From positions 1 through 18,641 of the forward strand of contig JBFWMP010000040.1 in NCBI GenBank assembly GCA_050251575.1: a DNA stretch of 18,641 nucleotides, written 5' to 3'. A model generated the notes under the pieces. The model saw only the letters and a program-made list of their open reading frames with translations. It ran no database searches and was not told where the DNA came from. Origin of the DNA: X23 sp050251575 (GTDB lineage Bacteria > Bacillota > Clostridia > SK-Y3). How positions within the stretch are numbered: position 1 is the first letter of the stretch; every line of letters starts with the position of its first letter. The translations under genes were made by a program, and so were the position numbers. Below, one piece after another: positions 1 to 8,351 of this stretch.

Positions 1-4
1 TTTA

Positions 5-32
5 TTGCTATTTTAGAATTATATGTTAAAAT
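5..32 (+). promoter_or_regulatory. Candidate promoter for smc
   Basis: A -35-like TTGCTA (5-10) and a -10-like TAAAAT (27-32) are separated by 16 bases. A TG one base upstream of the -10 gives an extended -10 (TGTTAAAAT). It lies about 30 bases ahead of the smc start. The -35 is only a partial match and AT-rich DNA produces such matches by chance, so this is tentative. smc may also be read through from a gene to the left of the window. Confidence 0.33.
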
Positions 33-63
33 TATAGTAGTTCAAAGATACGGGGTGTTTTGT

Positions 64-3000
64 ATGTATTTAAAAGCAGTAGAAATTCAAGGTTTCAAGT
101 CATTCCCTGATAAAGTACTGGTTGAATTCGGACAAGGTATTACCGCTATAGTCGGACCAAATGGCAGTGGAAAAAGTAATATCTCTGATGCTGTGCGATG
201 GGTTCTTGGAGAACAGAGCGCCAAAATTTTGCGAGGCAGCAAAATGGAGGATGTTATTTTTGCGGGAACAGAGCTTAGAAAGCCGGTCGGCTTTGCAGAA
301 GTATCTCTTACATTAGATAATTCTAATAAAATTGTACCCATTGATTATACTGAAGTAACCATTACACGGCGTGTATATCGCTCAGGAGAAAGTGAATATT
401 TTATTAATAAGTCATCTTGTCGTCTTAAAGATATACATCAATTGTTTATGGATACCGGATTAGGGAAAGATGGTTATTCTATCATTGGTCAGGGTAAAAT
501 TGATGAAATTCTTAGTTCAAAATCTGAGGAGAGAAGATTGATTTTTGAAGAGGCTGCCGGTATAACAAAATATAAATACAGAAAAGAAGAAGCCGAAAAA
601 AAGCTTGAGTTAACAAAGCAAAATTTAATACGGTTAAAAGATATTATCAGTGAATTGGAGCTTCAGATAGAGCCTCTAGGGGAGCAGTCTGAAAAAGCAA
701 GACAATATTTAAACATGAAGGAAGAACTAAAGATTCTTGAAATTAATGTTTATTTGGATACCATTGAAAGCATGAGAAAAAACTCCAATGATATCAATGA
801 AAAATATAATTTAACAGCTTCTCAATTGCAGCAAGAACAACAGAAACTGCAAGAGTCTGAGGAAATCCTTGATTCATTGTACGAATTTATGAAAACTCAT
901 GATGTTAGAATAGAAGAAACAAGAGATAAACTACATACCACACAATCAGCAATTGAAAAACACAAAAACGATATTGTTATCTTACAGAATAATATTAAAA
1001 ATAATAAAGAGGTTCTTCAAAAGATCAATGAAGAATTTAATATTATCGAAAAAAAGATTGTATCCTTGAACGAAGAAATTTTACAAAAGAAAAACTTGCT
1101 TGAAAATCATATACAAAAATTAAAAGATATTCAGCTTATAATCGACAGCTTAGAACTAAAAAGCAAACAAGAAGTGGATGCACTTGAAACAGAAGATATT
1201 GCAATAGATACTCTTAAAAGTGATGTAATCGATAAAATGAATCAAGTATCGGAAACAAGGTCTAAAATCAATAGCTTAAAAGTTTTAGAAAATAATTTTG
1301 TTGATCGAAAGAAATCAATTGATACAGAGTTGGAGGAGTATCATAAAGGTCTGCAGCAGCATGAGGAAGCTATCTGTAGTATGAAAAATGAACATAAGAA
1401 ACTAAGTTCGGATATTCAAAATAAAAAAAACCAATTACAAACATATCATGATGAATTAATTTCAAAGCGAGCTAATCATAAAATGCTATCATCAGAATAT
1501 AGTTCGCTTATTACTTTGAGTAAAGAAATTATATCCAAAAAGACGTTGTTGGAAGAGATGGAACGGGATTATGAGGGCTATAGCAAGAGTGTAAAGAATA
1601 TATTGAAGGCGTGGAAAAATGGCAGACTTACGCATTTAAAAATCCATGGTACTGTATCAAAACTAATCACTGTACCCGAACAGTTTATCACTGCTATTGA
1701 GATTGCATTGGGATCAGCCATGCAGCATATAATCGTAGAAAAAGAAAATGATGCAAAAGAAGCAATACAATTTTTAAAGACAAATCAATCAGGGCGTGCT
1801 ACATTTTTACCTATCTCATCGGTAAAGGGTAACATATTAGAGGATAGCCATGGCAAAATAAGCAGTTGCAAAGGTTATCAAGGAATTGCTTCACATCTTA
1901 TAGATTTTAAAAATGAGTATCAGGGAATATTCAACAATCTATTGGGTAGAGTTGTAATTGTAGATACTATCGAAAACGCTATTGCTATGGCAAGAGCATT
2001 TTCATATAAATTCAGAATAGTAACCCTGGAGGGAGAAGTTTTAAGTCCCGGTGGTTCACTGTCTGGAGGAAGCATTAATAAGGTTAGCAGTTTTCTGAGC
2101 AGGGCTAAGGAAATAGAAAAGATGAATCAGCAGCTTACACAGATTCACGATTCGAAAGAAGAATATTATAAAAAAATAAATTATGAAGAGCAGGAAATAA
2201 ATAACATTGAAAAGCAAAATGGGTTTATAGAAAAAGGCTTAAAGGAAGAAGAAAATTATTTTATTTCATTAGAGGCTGAAATTAAGCACAAGAACCTAAC
2301 ATATGAACAAATGCTTCAAAATAGAGATGGGTTGTTAAGAGAAACCAAACAAGTCAGAGAACAAATCAAGATTACTGAAGGGGAGATGCTTCAATTTACA
2401 GACTTTATTAAGAGACAGGAATCAGAAATAGAAACTATTAAAAGTCAGATTTCCCTTAGACAGTCAGATTATAAAACTAGAATAACTTCAAAAGAAGATA
2501 CTAATCGGCAATTGATGGACCATAAAATTGTTTTGGGTGCTATTCATAAAGATATTGATGTAACCAACGAGCGCATTGAACTTATTCAGAATGAGATGAC
2601 ACAACTTGAGAACAATAAGACAGATAAAAATCAAGAGTTGTTGGTTCTAGCAAGGAAAAATGAGAGCCTGCAAGTCAACATTAATGATAAAGCAAGTGTA
2701 ATTCATACTTTAGAAGATGAGATGGCATTGCTTCAACAGAACACGAATGATTATCTCAAAGAAAAAGAGGAAGCACAACAAAATATTAATTCCCATCAAG
2801 TCTTGATGAAAGAGAAAAGAGAATACATATCATTGCTTCAAAGTGAATATCATAGGTTGGAAAATAGAAAGATAAAGATAGAGTTAGAACTGGATAATAG
2901 TATTAACAAGCTATGGGATGAGTACGAGTTAACATTTACAAATGCAGAACAGTATAAAAAGGATATAGGAAGTATTGCTAATGCTCAAAAAGAAATAAAT

Positions 3001-3630
3001 AAACTCAAAAATGAAATAAGGCAGCTTGGAAATATTAATGTAAATGCAATAGAAGAATATAAAAATGTAAAAGAGAGATTTGAATTTTTGAGCAATCAGC
3101 ATGATGACCTGGAGCAAGCAGAGCAGGGGTTACTTAAGATTATCAGTGATATTTTACATCTTATGAAGAAGCAATTTATTGAGCAGTTTAGTATTATTAA
3201 TGAATATTTTAATGAAGTATTCAATCAATTGTTTGGTGGCGGAAGAGCTGAATTAAGGCTCTCAGAGCCAGACAAGATATTGGAAAGCGGCATAGAAATC
3301 GAAGTACAGCCTCCGGGAAAGAAGCTGCAAAACATTATGCTCTTATCCGGAGGAGAAAAGGCTTTTACCGCGATAGCACTGCTATTTGCTATTCTTAAAG
3401 TGAAACCTACACCATTTTGTATATTAGATGAAATTGAAGCTGCCTTAGACGATGCAAATGTTTATAGATTTGCTCAGTATTTAAAAAAATTCAGCACCGA
3501 AACACAATTTATTGTTGTAACACATCGAAGAGGAACAATGGAATCATCTGATGTTCTGTATGGGGTTACTATGCAGGAAAAAGGAGTATCCAAGATGATT
3601 TCGCTTAAGATGGATGAAGTTGCTAGTTGA
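64..3630 (+). CDS. smc: Chromosome segregation protein SMC
   Basis: This is the SMC ATPase, core of the bacterial condensin that, with ScpA and ScpB, compacts and resolves newly replicated chromosomes. The protein is 1188 residues, the normal length for the family. It shows the N-terminal head with Walker A GPNGSGKS (31-38), a long heptad-rich coiled coil, a globular hinge at about residues 520-665 rich in glycine (GGSLSGGS near its end), a returning coiled coil, and the C-terminal head with the ABC signature LSGGEK (about 1095) and Walker B CILDEIEAALDD (about 1118). The ATG at 64 is chosen because GGGGTG (52-57) lies six bases upstream and the protein then begins MYLKAVEIQGFKSF as in relatives. 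An in-frame GTG at 55 overlaps that ribosome-binding site and would add only three residues. It is followed by ftsY, the usual Firmicutes order. Confidence 0.98.
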   Translation: MYLKAVEIQGFKSFPDKVLVEFGQGITAIVGPNGSGKSNISDAVRWVLGEQSAKILRGSKMEDVIFAGTELRKPVGFAEVSLTLDNSNKIVPIDYTEVTITRRVYRSGESEYFINKSSCRLKDIHQLFMDTGLGKDGYSIIGQGKIDEILSSKSEERRLIFEEAAGITKYKYRKEEAEKKLELTKQNLIRLKDIISELELQIEPLGEQSEKARQYLNMKEELKILEINVYLDTIESMRKNSNDINEKYNLTASQLQQEQQKLQESEEILDSLYEFMKTHDVRIEETRDKLHTTQSAIEKHKNDIVILQNNIKNNKEVLQKINEEFNIIEKKIVSLNEEILQKKNLLENHIQKLKDIQLIIDSLELKSKQEVDALETEDIAIDTLKSDVIDKMNQVSETRSKINSLKVLENNFVDRKKSIDTELEEYHKGLQQHEEAICSMKNEHKKLSSDIQNKKNQLQTYHDELISKRANHKMLSSEYSSLITLSKEIISKKTLLEEMERDYEGYSKSVKNILKAWKNGRLTHLKIHGTVSKLITVPEQFITAIEIALGSAMQHIIVEKENDAKEAIQFLKTNQSGRATFLPISSVKGNILEDSHGKISSCKGYQGIASHLIDFKNEYQGIFNNLLGRVVIVDTIENAIAMARAFSYKFRIVTLEGEVLSPGGSLSGGSINKVSSFLSRAKEIEKMNQQLTQIHDSKEEYYKKINYEEQEINNIEKQNGFIEKGLKEEENYFISLEAEIKHKNLTYEQMLQNRDGLLRETKQVREQIKITEGEMLQFTDFIKRQESEIETIKSQISLRQSDYKTRITSKEDTNRQLMDHKIVLGAIHKDIDVTNERIELIQNEMTQLENNKTDKNQELLVLARKNESLQVNINDKASVIHTLEDEMALLQQNTNDYLKEKEEAQQNINSHQVLMKEKREYISLLQSEYHRLENRKIKIELELDNSINKLWDEYELTFTNAEQYKKDIGSIANAQKEINKLKNEIRQLGNINVNAIEEYKNVKERFEFLSNQHDDLEQAEQGLLKIISDILHLMKKQFIEQFSIINEYFNEVFNQLFGGGRAELRLSEPDKILESGIEIEVQPPGKKLQNIMLLSGGEKAFTAIALLFAILKVKPTPFCILDEIEAALDDANVYRFAQYLKKFSTETQFIVVTHRRGTMESSDVLYGVTMQEKGVSKMISLKMDEVAS

Positions 3631-3638
3631 TAAAAATT

Positions 3639-3666
3639 CTTGCAGCTCCGAACTTAGAGCTGCAAG
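3639..3666. terminator. Perfect 10-bp hairpin between smc and ftsY
   Basis: CTTGCAGCTC (3639-3648) and GAGCTGCAAG (3657-3666) form a perfect 10-bp stem with an 8-base loop, nine bases after the smc stop. On the + strand no clear T-run follows (CTAAAATATTG), so it is not a convincing intrinsic terminator in that direction. Read on the minus strand it is followed by AATTTTTATC, which is closer to one. It may instead be an mRNA processing or stability hairpin that separates smc from ftsY expression. Confidence 0.5.
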
Positions 3667-3693
3667 CTAAAATATTGATTTTGGAGGAAAACC

Positions 3694-4629
3694 ATGACAG
3701 AAGAAAAAGAAAAAAAGGCGGGTTTTTTTGCCCGATTGAAGGAAGGCTTATCAAAAACTCGTAATTCCATTACAGAAAAAGTAGATGAGGTATTAAAAAC
3801 CTTTAAGAAGGTTGATGAAGAACTCTTTGAAGAGTTAGAAGAAATACTGATTACCGCTGATGTCGGTGTCAATACTTCCATGGAGATTATCGAAAGACTT
3901 AGAAAATCATGTAAGGATAATAAGGTAGTTGATGCTTCTGAAGTAAAGATACTATTAAAACAAATTATAAGCGATATGATGGCAGCAGAAGATAGCCAAT
4001 TAAATATTACAGGAGTTCCTTCGATTATAATGGTAATCGGTGTCAATGGAGTAGGAAAAACTACTTCTATTGCAAAAATAGCAAATAAACTTAAGAATGA
4101 AGGAAAAAAGGTGCTTCTTGCAGCGGGAGATACTTTCAGAGCTGCAGCAATTGACCAGCTTCAGATATGGGGAGATCGAGTCGGTGTAGATGTTATCAGT
4201 CATCAGGAAGGCGCAGATCCGGCTGCAGTGGTATATGATGCGATTCAAGCAGCCAAATCCAGAAAGATGGATGCCGTAATATGTGATACAGCAGGAAGGC
4301 TGCATAATAAAAAGAATCTTATGGAAGAACTTAAAAAGATATTTAAGGTTGTTGATAGGGAACTGCCCGATTCATCCCGTGAGGTGCTATTGGTATTGGA
4401 TGCAACAACAGGACAGAATGCAGTAAATCAAGCGAAGCTCTTTAATGAAGTAGCAGGAGTAACCGGCATAGTTCTTACAAAGCTTGATGGAACTGCAAAG
4501 GGTGGCATTGTTATAGCTATAAAAGCAGAACAAGATATCCCAGTAAAATTAATCGGTGTAGGCGAAAAAATGGATGATTTGCAAGAATTTAATTCTAAAG
4601 AATTCGTAGATGCACTTTTTGGAGAATAA
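3694..4629 (+). CDS. ftsY: Signal recognition particle receptor FtsY
   Basis: FtsY is the membrane-associated SRP GTPase that docks ribosome-nascent chain-SRP complexes (through Ffh) at the SecYEG translocon. At 311 residues it is the short Firmicutes form: a lysine/glutamate-rich N-terminal stretch, a helical N domain to about residue 100, then the G domain. Visible motifs are GVNGVGKTT (116-124, P loop), GDTFRAAAIDQLQ (the SRP-GTPase insertion-box region), DTAGR (198-202) and TKLDGTAKGG (262-271). The ATG at 3694 has GGAGG at 3683-3687, six bases upstream. The long acidic A domain of enterobacterial FtsY is missing, as is usual in this phylum. The partner gene ffh lies about 1.7 kb downstream, beyond the M24 peptidase gene and ylxM. 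Confidence 0.98.
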   Translation: MTEEKEKKAGFFARLKEGLSKTRNSITEKVDEVLKTFKKVDEELFEELEEILITADVGVNTSMEIIERLRKSCKDNKVVDASEVKILLKQIISDMMAAEDSQLNITGVPSIIMVIGVNGVGKTTSIAKIANKLKNEGKKVLLAAGDTFRAAAIDQLQIWGDRVGVDVISHQEGADPAAVVYDAIQAAKSRKMDAVICDTAGRLHNKKNLMEELKKIFKVVDRELPDSSREVLLVLDATTGQNAVNQAKLFNEVAGVTGIVLTKLDGTAKGGIVIAIKAEQDIPVKLIGVGEKMDDLQEFNSKEFVDALFGE

Positions 4630-4660
4630 AGCAAGTTAATAATATCATAGGAGTATAATT

Positions 4661-5854
4661 ATGAATAAACGAGTACCTTTATCCGAACTGCAGACACGTA
4701 TGGGCTGCTTTAAAGCTAAAATGAATATCGCAAATCCGGATTGGGAGTTTGCTGTTATTTTCAGTAAAATAAATCTCTATTATTTCACTGGAACTATGCA
4801 AGAGGGTATGTTATTTATTCCCCGAAATGATGAAGCTACATTTTGGGTGCGTCGAAGTTATGAGCGAGCAGTGGATGAATCACTATTTTCTCGCATAAAA
4901 CCGATGGATAGTTTTCGCGATGCTGCAGCATCTGTCGCCGGGAAAGTTTTTGGGACAATATATATGGAGACTGAAATCGTGCCGTTGGCACTTTATCACC
5001 GATTTCAAAAGTATTTTCCGTTTAATAATGTTAAGTCAGCTGACGCTCAGATTGCTGCAGTAAGATCAATAAAAAGTGTATTTGAACTGTCTCTTATGAA
5101 GCAATCTGGCAATATCCATCAGCGTGTGTTAGAAGAGCGTATACCGGGAATACTCAGAGAAGGAATGAGTGAAGCAGAACTTGGTGCAGAATTATTTTCA
5201 ATCATGATTGAGGAAGGGCATCATGGAGTAACTCGTTTTGGGATGTTTGATACTGAAATTGTTTTGGGACACATTGGTTTTGGTGAAAGCTCTATTTATC
5301 CCTCATATTTTAACGGACCTGGGGGGAACTATGGGATGAGTCCGGCAGTACCGCTGCTGGGCAGTCGTGAACGCAAACTAACAAAAGGTGATTTGATTTT
5401 TATTGATATAGGGTGTGGAGTAGATGGCTACCATACTGACAAAACAATGACTTATATGTTTGGCAAATCTCTTTCAGAAGAAGCAATGGCAATACATTAT
5501 AAGTGTATTGACATACAAAACCGGATTGCAGCCTTATTGAAGCCTGGTGCTGTTCCATCTCAGATATACAACACTATAATAGATAAACTTGATTCTGAGT
5601 TTTTGAAAAATTTTATGGGGTTTGGAAATCGCAAAGTGAAGTTTCTTGGACATGGTATAGGTTTGCAAATTGATGAATGGCCGGTAATTGCCGACGGATT
5701 TACAGACCCATTGCAGGAAGGAATGGCTTTTGCTCTTGAACCCAAAAAAGGTATTAAAAATATTGGGATGGTGGGGACTGAGAATACATTTCTAGTTACT
5801 CCTGATGGAGGACAATGTATTACAGGCGAAAATCCCGGATTAATTTTAGTATAA
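4661..5854 (+). CDS. M24-family metallopeptidase (Xaa-Pro aminopeptidase-like)
   Basis: This 397-residue protein has the two-part layout of aminopeptidase P/creatinase-type enzymes: an N-terminal creatinase-like domain (about 10-145) and a C-terminal pita-bread domain (about 155-390). All five dimetal ligands expected for M24 peptidases are present: D249 and D260 (spaced as D-x10-D in IDIGCGVDGYHTD), H331 (LGHGIG), E360 (ALEPKK) and E374 (GTEN). It is therefore probably an active cytoplasmic metallohydrolase, perhaps trimming X-Pro peptides, but a non-peptidase relative cannot be excluded. No signal peptide is seen. AGGAG (4649-4653) lies seven bases before the ATG. It starts 31 bases after ftsY with no terminator between, so the two are likely co-transcribed. 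The gene is not a usual member of the ftsY-ylxM-ffh cluster and looks inserted there. Confidence 0.9.
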   Translation: MNKRVPLSELQTRMGCFKAKMNIANPDWEFAVIFSKINLYYFTGTMQEGMLFIPRNDEATFWVRRSYERAVDESLFSRIKPMDSFRDAAASVAGKVFGTIYMETEIVPLALYHRFQKYFPFNNVKSADAQIAAVRSIKSVFELSLMKQSGNIHQRVLEERIPGILREGMSEAELGAELFSIMIEEGHHGVTRFGMFDTEIVLGHIGFGESSIYPSYFNGPGGNYGMSPAVPLLGSRERKLTKGDLIFIDIGCGVDGYHTDKTMTYMFGKSLSEEAMAIHYKCIDIQNRIAALLKPGAVPSQIYNTIIDKLDSEFLKNFMGFGNRKVKFLGHGIGLQIDEWPVIADGFTDPLQEGMAFALEPKKGIKNIGMVGTENTFLVTPDGGQCITGENPGLILV

Positions 5855-5882
5855 AAAAAGATCCTAAAAAATAAAAAAAGGC

Positions 5883-5911
5883 TTGACAAAGGGTCGGAAA
5901 ACTAGTAAAAT
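5883..5911 (+). promoter_or_regulatory. Strong sigma-A promoter for ylxM-ffh-rpsP-khpA
   Basis: A perfect -35 TTGACA (5883-5888) and a -10 TAAAAT (5906-5911) are separated by the ideal 17 bases. Transcription would start near 5918, about 50 bases before ylxM. This is the best promoter match in the window and marks the beginning of the SRP/ribosomal transcription unit after the M24 peptidase gene. The -10 element overlaps the left arm of the palindrome at 5908-5947. Confidence 0.85.
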
Positions 5912-5947
5912 TCGTATGTAAAGGCAGACACCTTTACATACGAATTT
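5908..5947. promoter_or_regulatory. 17-bp-arm palindrome over the -10 and start site of ylxM-ffh
   Basis: A perfect inverted repeat has arms AAATTCGTATGTAAAGG (5908-5924) and CCTTTACATACGAATTT (5931-5947) around the 6-base centre CAGACA. The left arm starts inside the -10 box and runs through the expected start site. As DNA it has the position of a repressor operator. As RNA only the part from about 5918 is transcribed, giving a short 5'-terminal GTAAAGG/CCTTTAC stem-loop that could protect the mRNA 5' end. There is no T-run downstream, so it is not a + strand terminator. Confidence 0.7.
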
Positions 5948-5967
5948 AAGTTGGTGAAGTTAATAAT

Positions 5968-6336
5968 ATGAGTAAAAATTTAGAAATAAGTATTCTATAT
6001 GATTTTTATAAAGAGCTTCTTACGGATAAACAAGCTGACGCTGTTGATTTGTATTATAATCAGGATCTATCATTAGGTGAGATAAGTGAGCTTATGAATA
6101 TCACCCGTCAAGGTGTCAGGGATTGTATCAAAAGAGGCGAGAAATTGTTACTGGAAATGGAAGAAAAGCTAGGCTTAGCAAACCGCTTTCTTTCTATACA
6201 GGATAAAGTGCAGATTGTAAATGCAACTATATTTGATATTGAACAATTGAATAATAAGATATTATTTAATCCACATTTAAAGCAAGAAATTGAGATTATA
6301 AAGAATGCGTTAAAAGATATTAGTGAAAAAGTATAG
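5968..6336 (+). CDS. ylxM: YlxM/p13-like DNA-binding protein (UPF0122), SRP-associated
   Basis: This 122-residue protein has the sigma-70 region 4-like helix-turn-helix of the UPF0122/YlxM family, with the family-typical DFYKELLTDKQ and LGEISELMNITRQGVRDCIK (roughly residues 10-52). Family members are almost always encoded just before ffh and are thought to modulate the SRP; in streptococci the homologue is reported to interact with the SRP. Residues 53-122 are a helical tail of unclear function. The ribosome-binding site is weak: GGTGA (5953-5957) lies 10 bases before the ATG, unlike the strong sites nearby, so translation may be modest. It follows a strong promoter and palindrome and precedes ffh by 21 bases, so the two are surely co-transcribed. 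Confidence 0.93.
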   Translation: MSKNLEISILYDFYKELLTDKQADAVDLYYNQDLSLGEISELMNITRQGVRDCIKRGEKLLLEMEEKLGLANRFLSIQDKVQIVNATIFDIEQLNNKILFNPHLKQEIEIIKNALKDISEKV

Positions 6337-6357
6337 CAATAGAATGGAGAGGTACAA

Positions 6358-7695
6358 ATGGCTTTTGAAGGTTTAGCATCAAAACTGCAGGAGACGTTTA
6401 AAAAGCTAAAAGGCAAAGGGAAATTAACTGAAAAAGATGTAAAAGAATCGATGCGTGAAGTAAAGCTTGCTTTACTTGAAGCCGATGTAAACTTTAAGGT
6501 TGTTAAAGATTTTATCAATAAGATATCTGAAAGAGCTATTGGTTCAGAAGTTCTTGAAAGCCTTACACCAGGGCAGCATGTGATTAAAATAGTCAATGAT
6601 GAACTTACTGCATTAATGGGAAGCGCTCAAAGTAAAATTGTTTTTTCGTCAAAACCACCGACTGTTTTAATGCTTGTTGGACTCCAGGGTGCAGGTAAAA
6701 CTACTACTTGTGGAAAGCTTGGAGCTGTTTTAAGAAAACAAGGGAAAAGACCACTGCTTGTTGCAGGGGATATCTATAGAGCAGCTGCCATCAAACAGCT
6801 TCAAGTCGTAGGAGGGCAGCTGGATATACCTGTATTCTCAATGGGAGATAAAAATAGCCCGGTAGATATTGCAAAAGCTGCTATTCAGCATGCCAATACG
6901 CATGGTAATGATCTTGTGATTATTGATACGGCCGGCAGACTTCATATTAATGAAGAACTGATGGACGAGCTAAAGAATATAAAACAGACTGTACGGCCTA
7001 CGGAGATTCTTCTTGTGGTTGATGCAATGACTGGACAAGATGCGGTGAATGTAGCGGAAAGTTTTAATGAACAATTAGGAATAGATGGTGTGATTCTTAC
7101 TAAATTTGATGGAGATACAAGAGGCGGAGCAGCGTTATCAGTACGTGCTGTCACAGGAAAACCAATCAAATTTATAGGGATGGGTGAAAAATTAAGTGAT
7201 CTCGAGCCATTCCATCCGGAGAGAATTTCTTCAAGAATTCTGGGCATGGGGGATATTCTAAGCCTGATTGACAAGGCTCAAGAAGCTTTTGACCAAAAAA
7301 AGGCAATTGAGTTGGAAAAGAAACTGCGCACACAGCAGTTTACCTTTGAAGATTTTTTAGGTCAGCTTGAACAAATGAAAAATATGGGTCCCCTAGATCA
7401 AGTACTAGGGATGATGCCTGGTATGAATAATAAGATGCTTAAGGATGTTCAGGTTGATGAAAAACATCTGGCACATATAGAAGCAATTATCAAGTCTATG
7501 ACAAGGAAAGAGAGGGAGAACCCCTCCATAATTAATTCCAGCCGCAAGAAAAGGATAGCAAGCGGCAGTGGCACAAGAATACAAGATATTAATAATTTAT
7601 TAAAACAGTTTGAACAGATGCAGAAAATGATGAAGCAGTTTGGAGATCCCAAAAAGCTGAAAAAAGGAAAATTCAAACTTCCGTTCATGGGATGA
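6358..7695 (+). CDS. ffh: Signal recognition particle protein Ffh (SRP54)
   Basis: Ffh binds 4.5S/6S RNA and hydrophobic signal sequences emerging from the ribosome, and delivers them to FtsY. The 445-residue protein has the N domain (1-95), the G domain with P loop GLQGAGKTT (108-116), DTAGR (190-194) and TKFDGDTRGG (248-257), and the methionine-rich M domain (about 300-445). The last contains the finger-loop region LGMMPGM and the RNA-binding segment with RKERENPSIINSSRKKRIASGSG. GGAGAGG (6346-6352) precedes the ATG by five bases. Length and motifs are standard. It is followed after 31 bases by rpsP, with no terminator between them, linking protein targeting to ribosome synthesis in one transcript. 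Confidence 0.98.
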   Translation: MAFEGLASKLQETFKKLKGKGKLTEKDVKESMREVKLALLEADVNFKVVKDFINKISERAIGSEVLESLTPGQHVIKIVNDELTALMGSAQSKIVFSSKPPTVLMLVGLQGAGKTTTCGKLGAVLRKQGKRPLLVAGDIYRAAAIKQLQVVGGQLDIPVFSMGDKNSPVDIAKAAIQHANTHGNDLVIIDTAGRLHINEELMDELKNIKQTVRPTEILLVVDAMTGQDAVNVAESFNEQLGIDGVILTKFDGDTRGGAALSVRAVTGKPIKFIGMGEKLSDLEPFHPERISSRILGMGDILSLIDKAQEAFDQKKAIELEKKLRTQQFTFEDFLGQLEQMKNMGPLDQVLGMMPGMNNKMLKDVQVDEKHLAHIEAIIKSMTRKERENPSIINSSRKKRIASGSGTRIQDINNLLKQFEQMQKMMKQFGDPKKLKKGKFKLPFMG

Positions 7696-7726
7696 GGAAG
7701 TAATACTGTAAAGGAGGTGAAAAGTA

Positions 7727-7999
7727 ATGGCTGTTAAAATAAGACTTAGAAGAATGGGCGCAAAAAAAGCTCCTTTCTACAGAGTAGTTGTAGCTGATTC
7801 AAGATATCCAAGAGATGGAAGATTTATTGAAGAGATTGGTACTTATAATCCTTTGACAAATCCTGCAGCTGTAGTTATTGATGCTGAAAAAGCGGTAAAG
7901 TGGCTGCAAAATGGTGCACAACCTACAGATACTGTAAGAGCTTTATTAAAGAAAAACGGTATCATGGAGAAATTTGAAGAGACTAAGAAAAATGCTTAA
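7727..7999 (+). CDS. rpsP: 30S ribosomal protein S16
   Basis: S16 is an early-binding 30S protein that contacts 16S rRNA in the body of the subunit. The 90-residue product matches the family along its whole length, beginning MAVKIRLRRMGAKKAPFYR and containing the conserved VADSRYPRDGRFIEEIGTYNP segment. A very strong ribosome-binding site (AAGGAGGTGA, 7711-7720) fits the high expression expected for a ribosomal protein. It sits between ffh and khpA, the usual Firmicutes place. The 78-base gap to khpA holds only AT-rich sequence and the khpA ribosome-binding site. Confidence 0.99.
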   Translation: MAVKIRLRRMGAKKAPFYRVVVADSRYPRDGRFIEEIGTYNPLTNPAAVVIDAEKAVKWLQNGAQPTDTVRALLKKNGIMEKFEETKKNA

Positions 8000-8077
8000 C
8001 ATTTAAAGTAGGTGTAGGCTTGTTATTCTAATTATATTTTTTGGATAATAAGATAACCCATCGGAGGTGTAGCAAAA

Positions 8078-8308
8078 TTGAAGGAATTATTAGAGACTAT
8101 TGCAAAGTCATTAGTAGATTATCCTGATGATGTTTTTGTGAATGAAGTAGAGGGAGAACAGTCAATTATTCTTGAATTAAAAGTAGCACAGGAAGATATG
8201 GGGAAGGTTATCGGAAAGCAAGGTAGAATTGCCAAAGCAATCAGAACCGTAGTAAAAGCTGCAGCTACCAGAGAAAATAAGAGAGTAGTAGTCGAAATAC
8301 TTCAATAA
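8078..8308 (+). CDS. khpA: KH-domain RNA-binding protein KhpA (YlqC)
   Basis: This small 76-residue single-KH-domain protein has the type II KH GXXG loop visible in GKVIGKQGRIAKAIR (about residues 46-60). KhpA forms a complex with KhpB (Jag/EloR) and binds many RNAs; in streptococci it affects cell elongation. It is regularly encoded between rpsP and rimM. The start is a TTG at 8078 with CGGAGGTG (8062-8069) eight bases upstream. No ATG lies nearby, and the KLLE-like beginning matches relatives, so TTG is preferred. It is the last gene before the hairpin at 8315-8340. Confidence 0.93.
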   Translation: MKELLETIAKSLVDYPDDVFVNEVEGEQSIILELKVAQEDMGKVIGKQGRIAKAIRTVVKAAATRENKRVVVEILQ

Positions 8309-8314
8309 CTGTGG

Positions 8315-8350
8315 GGGAGTGGAGTTTAATTTCTACTCCCAATTTTATTC
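8315..8350 (+). terminator. Rho-independent terminator after khpA
   Basis: GGGAGTGGA (8315-8323) pairs with TCTACTCCC (8332-8340) in a 9-bp stem with one G-U pair and an 8-base loop, followed by AATTTTATT. It starts seven bases after the khpA stop. It probably ends, or partly attenuates, the ylxM-ffh-rpsP-khpA transcript before rimM. Confidence 0.7.
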
Positions 8351-8351
8351 C

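Noticed and set aside
55..63. GTG at 55 as the smc start
   Set aside because: It overlaps the GGGGTG ribosome-binding site of the ATG at 64, and the extra residues are not seen in the family.
87..341. Minus-strand reading frame in the first part of smc
   Set aside because: It mirrors the conserved SMC head domain in another frame; no ribosome-binding site or known family. The same applies to the other minus-strand frames inside ftsY, ffh, tctC and tctA.
8014..8053. AT-rich hairpin between rpsP and khpA
   Set aside because: Only about eight A/T-rich pairs with a G-U and a 17-base loop; too weak to call a terminator or leader structure.
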